This document shows positions 6,224-6,992 of a stretch of 6,992 bases of DNA, in pieces. Location of the stretch: positions 1 through 6,992 of the forward strand of contig DAOWMC010000057.1 in assembly GCA_030643285.1 (NCBI GenBank), in the 5' to 3' direction. A program made the translations under genes and the position numbers. Source of the stretch: Methanobacteriota archaeon (GTDB taxonomy: Archaea; Halobacteriota; Syntropharchaeia; DAOWMC01). The notes under the pieces are model-generated. The model saw only the letters and a list, made by a program, of their open reading frames with translations, had not been told where the DNA came from and did not search any database. Position 1 is the stretch's first letter; each line of letters begins with the position of its first letter.

Positions 6224-6425
6224 TCGTTCTATAAGCTTCCTCAATATCTACATCTTTAACGGTTTTTCTTCCGGCGTGTTTTGCCCATTTTACGGCTTCC
6301 CTCGAAAGTTTTTCACCATATTCTTCCAATCTCTTTGCCAATGCAGCTTTGGCGTCTTCGCTTACTCTATCTGCACCAGCATTTCTTATTACTCGGTCAA
6401 CGGATGCAAGTGGGAGTTCTGACAT
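6216..6425 (-). CDS. Archaeal histone (HMf family)
   Basis: This 69-residue protein is a full single histone fold. It opens with ELPLASVDRVIRNAGADRVS, close to HMfB, and ends with HAGRKTVKDVDIEEA. Features of the HMf group are present: Gly17 in the AGA turn (the residue allowing close stacking of dimers in extended hypernucleosomes), the RKT loop at 53-55, and Arg53 and Asp60 at the positions of the R52-D59 clamp of HMfB. The C-terminus is short (TMG) with no tail. Such proteins form dimers that polymerise and wrap DNA. A near-perfect Shine-Dalgarno and a strong BRE/TATA suggest high expression. It is convergent with the flavin reductase and divergent from TFE-alpha. Confidence 0.96.
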   Translation of the reverse strand: MSELPLASVDRVIRNAGADRVSEDAKAALAKRLEEYGEKLSREAVKWAKHAGRKTVKDVDIEEAYRTMG

Positions 6426-6430
6426 TTTAT

Positions 6431-6440
6431 CTCACCTCCT
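6431..6440 (-). promoter_or_regulatory. Strong Shine-Dalgarno of the histone gene
   Basis: AGGAGGTGAG lies five bases before ATG 6425 and matches nearly the whole anti-Shine-Dalgarno tail, the best ribosome site in the window. Confidence 0.8.
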
Positions 6441-6510
6441 TAATTTAAGATTCACAAGAAATTTTCCCGAAATTTGTGTCCGGGGGTTTGTATATAGTTT
6501 AAAGACGCCA

Positions 6511-6526
6511 TATATATATTTTTCGG
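6511..6526 (-). promoter_or_regulatory. BRE/TATA promoter of the histone gene
   Basis: The minus strand reads CCGAAA (6526-6521) directly followed by AATATATATA, a good BRE-TATA pair. Transcription would start near 6490, giving a leader of about 65 bases. A second A/T-rich box (ACTATATACA, about 6497-6488) could give a shorter leader starting near 6466. Confidence 0.6.
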
Positions 6527-6547
6527 TTATTGAGCTAATTTTTGACC

Positions 6548-6555
6548 TTTATATT
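6548..6555 (+). promoter_or_regulatory. Candidate TATA box in the histone-TFE spacer, plus strand
   Basis: TTTATATT would start a plus-strand RNA near 6577, giving TFE a leader of about 200 bases that includes the dyad at 6653-6727. A later box, CATATAGA at about 6640-6647, would start transcription near 6669. Which is used cannot be decided by eye. Confidence 0.3.
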
Positions 6556-6652
6556 AGGATACAAAGATAGAGATAGACATGCGGATAAATAAAGCATGAA
6601 ATTCAGTTTAAATGCATTTAGCAGTTCTTAATTAAAAATGCATATAGATAAC

Positions 6653-6727
6653 GCCGCAGTAATAATATGCCCGATTGGATAATTGTGGGTACTAATATCG
6701 ATTTGGGTGTTTTTTTGGTACTGCGGC
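6653..6727 (+). other. Dyad-bounded candidate structured leader upstream of TFE
   Basis: GCCGCAGTA (6653-6661) and TACTGCGGC (6719-6727) are perfect nine-base inverted repeats around 57 bases. Inside, TGCCC at 6668-6672 can pair with GGGTA at 6687-6691, or ATGCCCGA at 6667-6674 with the segment around GGG at 6705-6707 (with wobbles), so two folds compete. Seven T follow at 6710-6716. It may be an RNA leader, a small RNA, or a protein-binding dyad. It does not fold as a tRNA. Confidence 0.4.
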
Positions 6728-6777
6728 ATCACACATCCGTAACATTAAAGCATTTGGAGTGTTATATCTATAACGTT

Positions 6778-6992
6778 GTGTCAGTTCTTAATGAAGTTTC
6801 TGTTAGGGAGTATCTAAGAAAGTTAGTAGACGATGAAGGGCTTAGAATCGTTGAGGCTATCCCCACAAGAGAGATTACGGATGAGGAAATTGCGGATTTA
6901 ACGGATATCAAGCTTAATTCGGTACGGAAAGTGCTTTACATTCTTTATGAGAATAGAATGGCTAATTATCGCAGACAAAGAAATGATGAGAC
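6778..6992 (+). CDS. tfe: Transcription factor E alpha subunit, N-terminal part (runs off window)
   Basis: The 71 complete codons encode the extended winged helix of archaeal TFE-alpha (TFIIE-alpha homologue): REYLRKLVDDEGLRIVEAI, then EEIADLTDIKLNSVRKVLYI and LYENRMANYRR, all matching the family in order. The C-terminal zinc ribbon lies beyond the edge. TFE-alpha joins the preinitiation complex, contacts the RNA polymerase clamp and stalk, and assists promoter melting. GTG 6778 gives the usual N-terminus; no well-spaced Shine-Dalgarno precedes it (GGAG at 6756-6759 is 18 bases away). The frame stays open back to ATG 6667, which would add 37 residues unlike any TFE I know. Divergent from the histone gene. 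Family call firm, start uncertain. Confidence 0.9.
   Translation, partial: MSVLNEVSVREYLRKLVDDEGLRIVEAIPTREITDEEIADLTDIKLNSVRKVLYILYENRMANYRRQRNDE

Noticed and set aside
6653..6727. tRNA gene
   Set aside because: The outer stem resembles an acceptor stem followed by TA, and the total length is right, but no T-arm lies before the 3' strand and no anticodon arm can be formed.

Overview
The window is archaeal and most likely euryarchaeal. It carries an HMf-type histone, the start of a TFE-alpha gene, an archaeal LonB-type membrane protease, BRE/TATA-like promoters, strong AGGAGGTGA-type Shine-Dalgarno sites beside apparently leaderless genes, and T-rich ends. A flavodiiron protein and a flavoredoxin-like protein point to an anaerobe. 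The lineage cannot be fixed from sequence reading alone; a methanogen-related or Theionarchaea/Thermococci-like group would fit. Base composition is AT-rich throughout.

Layout, left to right. (1) 1-396, minus: 5' part of an FprA-type flavodiiron gene, cut by the window edge, preceded by a tiny ORF that overlaps its start codon. (2) 453-1229: a SAM-dependent methyltransferase gene (minus) lying between two imperfect palindromes with the architecture of integron attC recombination sites. The upstream palindrome is overlapped by the broken 3' end of a HEPN-domain gene (RNxxxH motif). The block looks like a small integrase-less cassette patch in an archaeal chromosome. (3) 1413-1937, minus: low-molecular-weight phosphatase with a YwlE-like P-loop. 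(4) 2010-4775, minus: a 921-residue fusion of an extracytoplasmic matrixin-like zinc protease, a transmembrane segment, a zinc ribbon and a complete LonB ATP-dependent protease. (5) 4835-5563, minus: a YfcE/MJ0936-like metallophosphoesterase, divergent from (6) 5645-6187, plus: a flavin reductase-like FMN protein. (7) 6216-6425, minus: histone, and (8) 6778 to the edge, plus: TFE-alpha, divergent across a 352-bp spacer that holds promoters and a dyad-bounded candidate leader structure.

The genes do not form one pathway. The main associations are proteolysis (matrixin-LonB, with the phosphatase directly downstream), oxygen and flavin redox chemistry (FprA and the flavoredoxin-like protein, not adjacent), and chromatin/transcription (histone and TFE). 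The two strongest points are the two-protease fusion, whose predicted topology puts one protease on each side of the membrane, and the attC-like sites with the cassette-sized methyltransferase gene and the decayed HEPN remnant.
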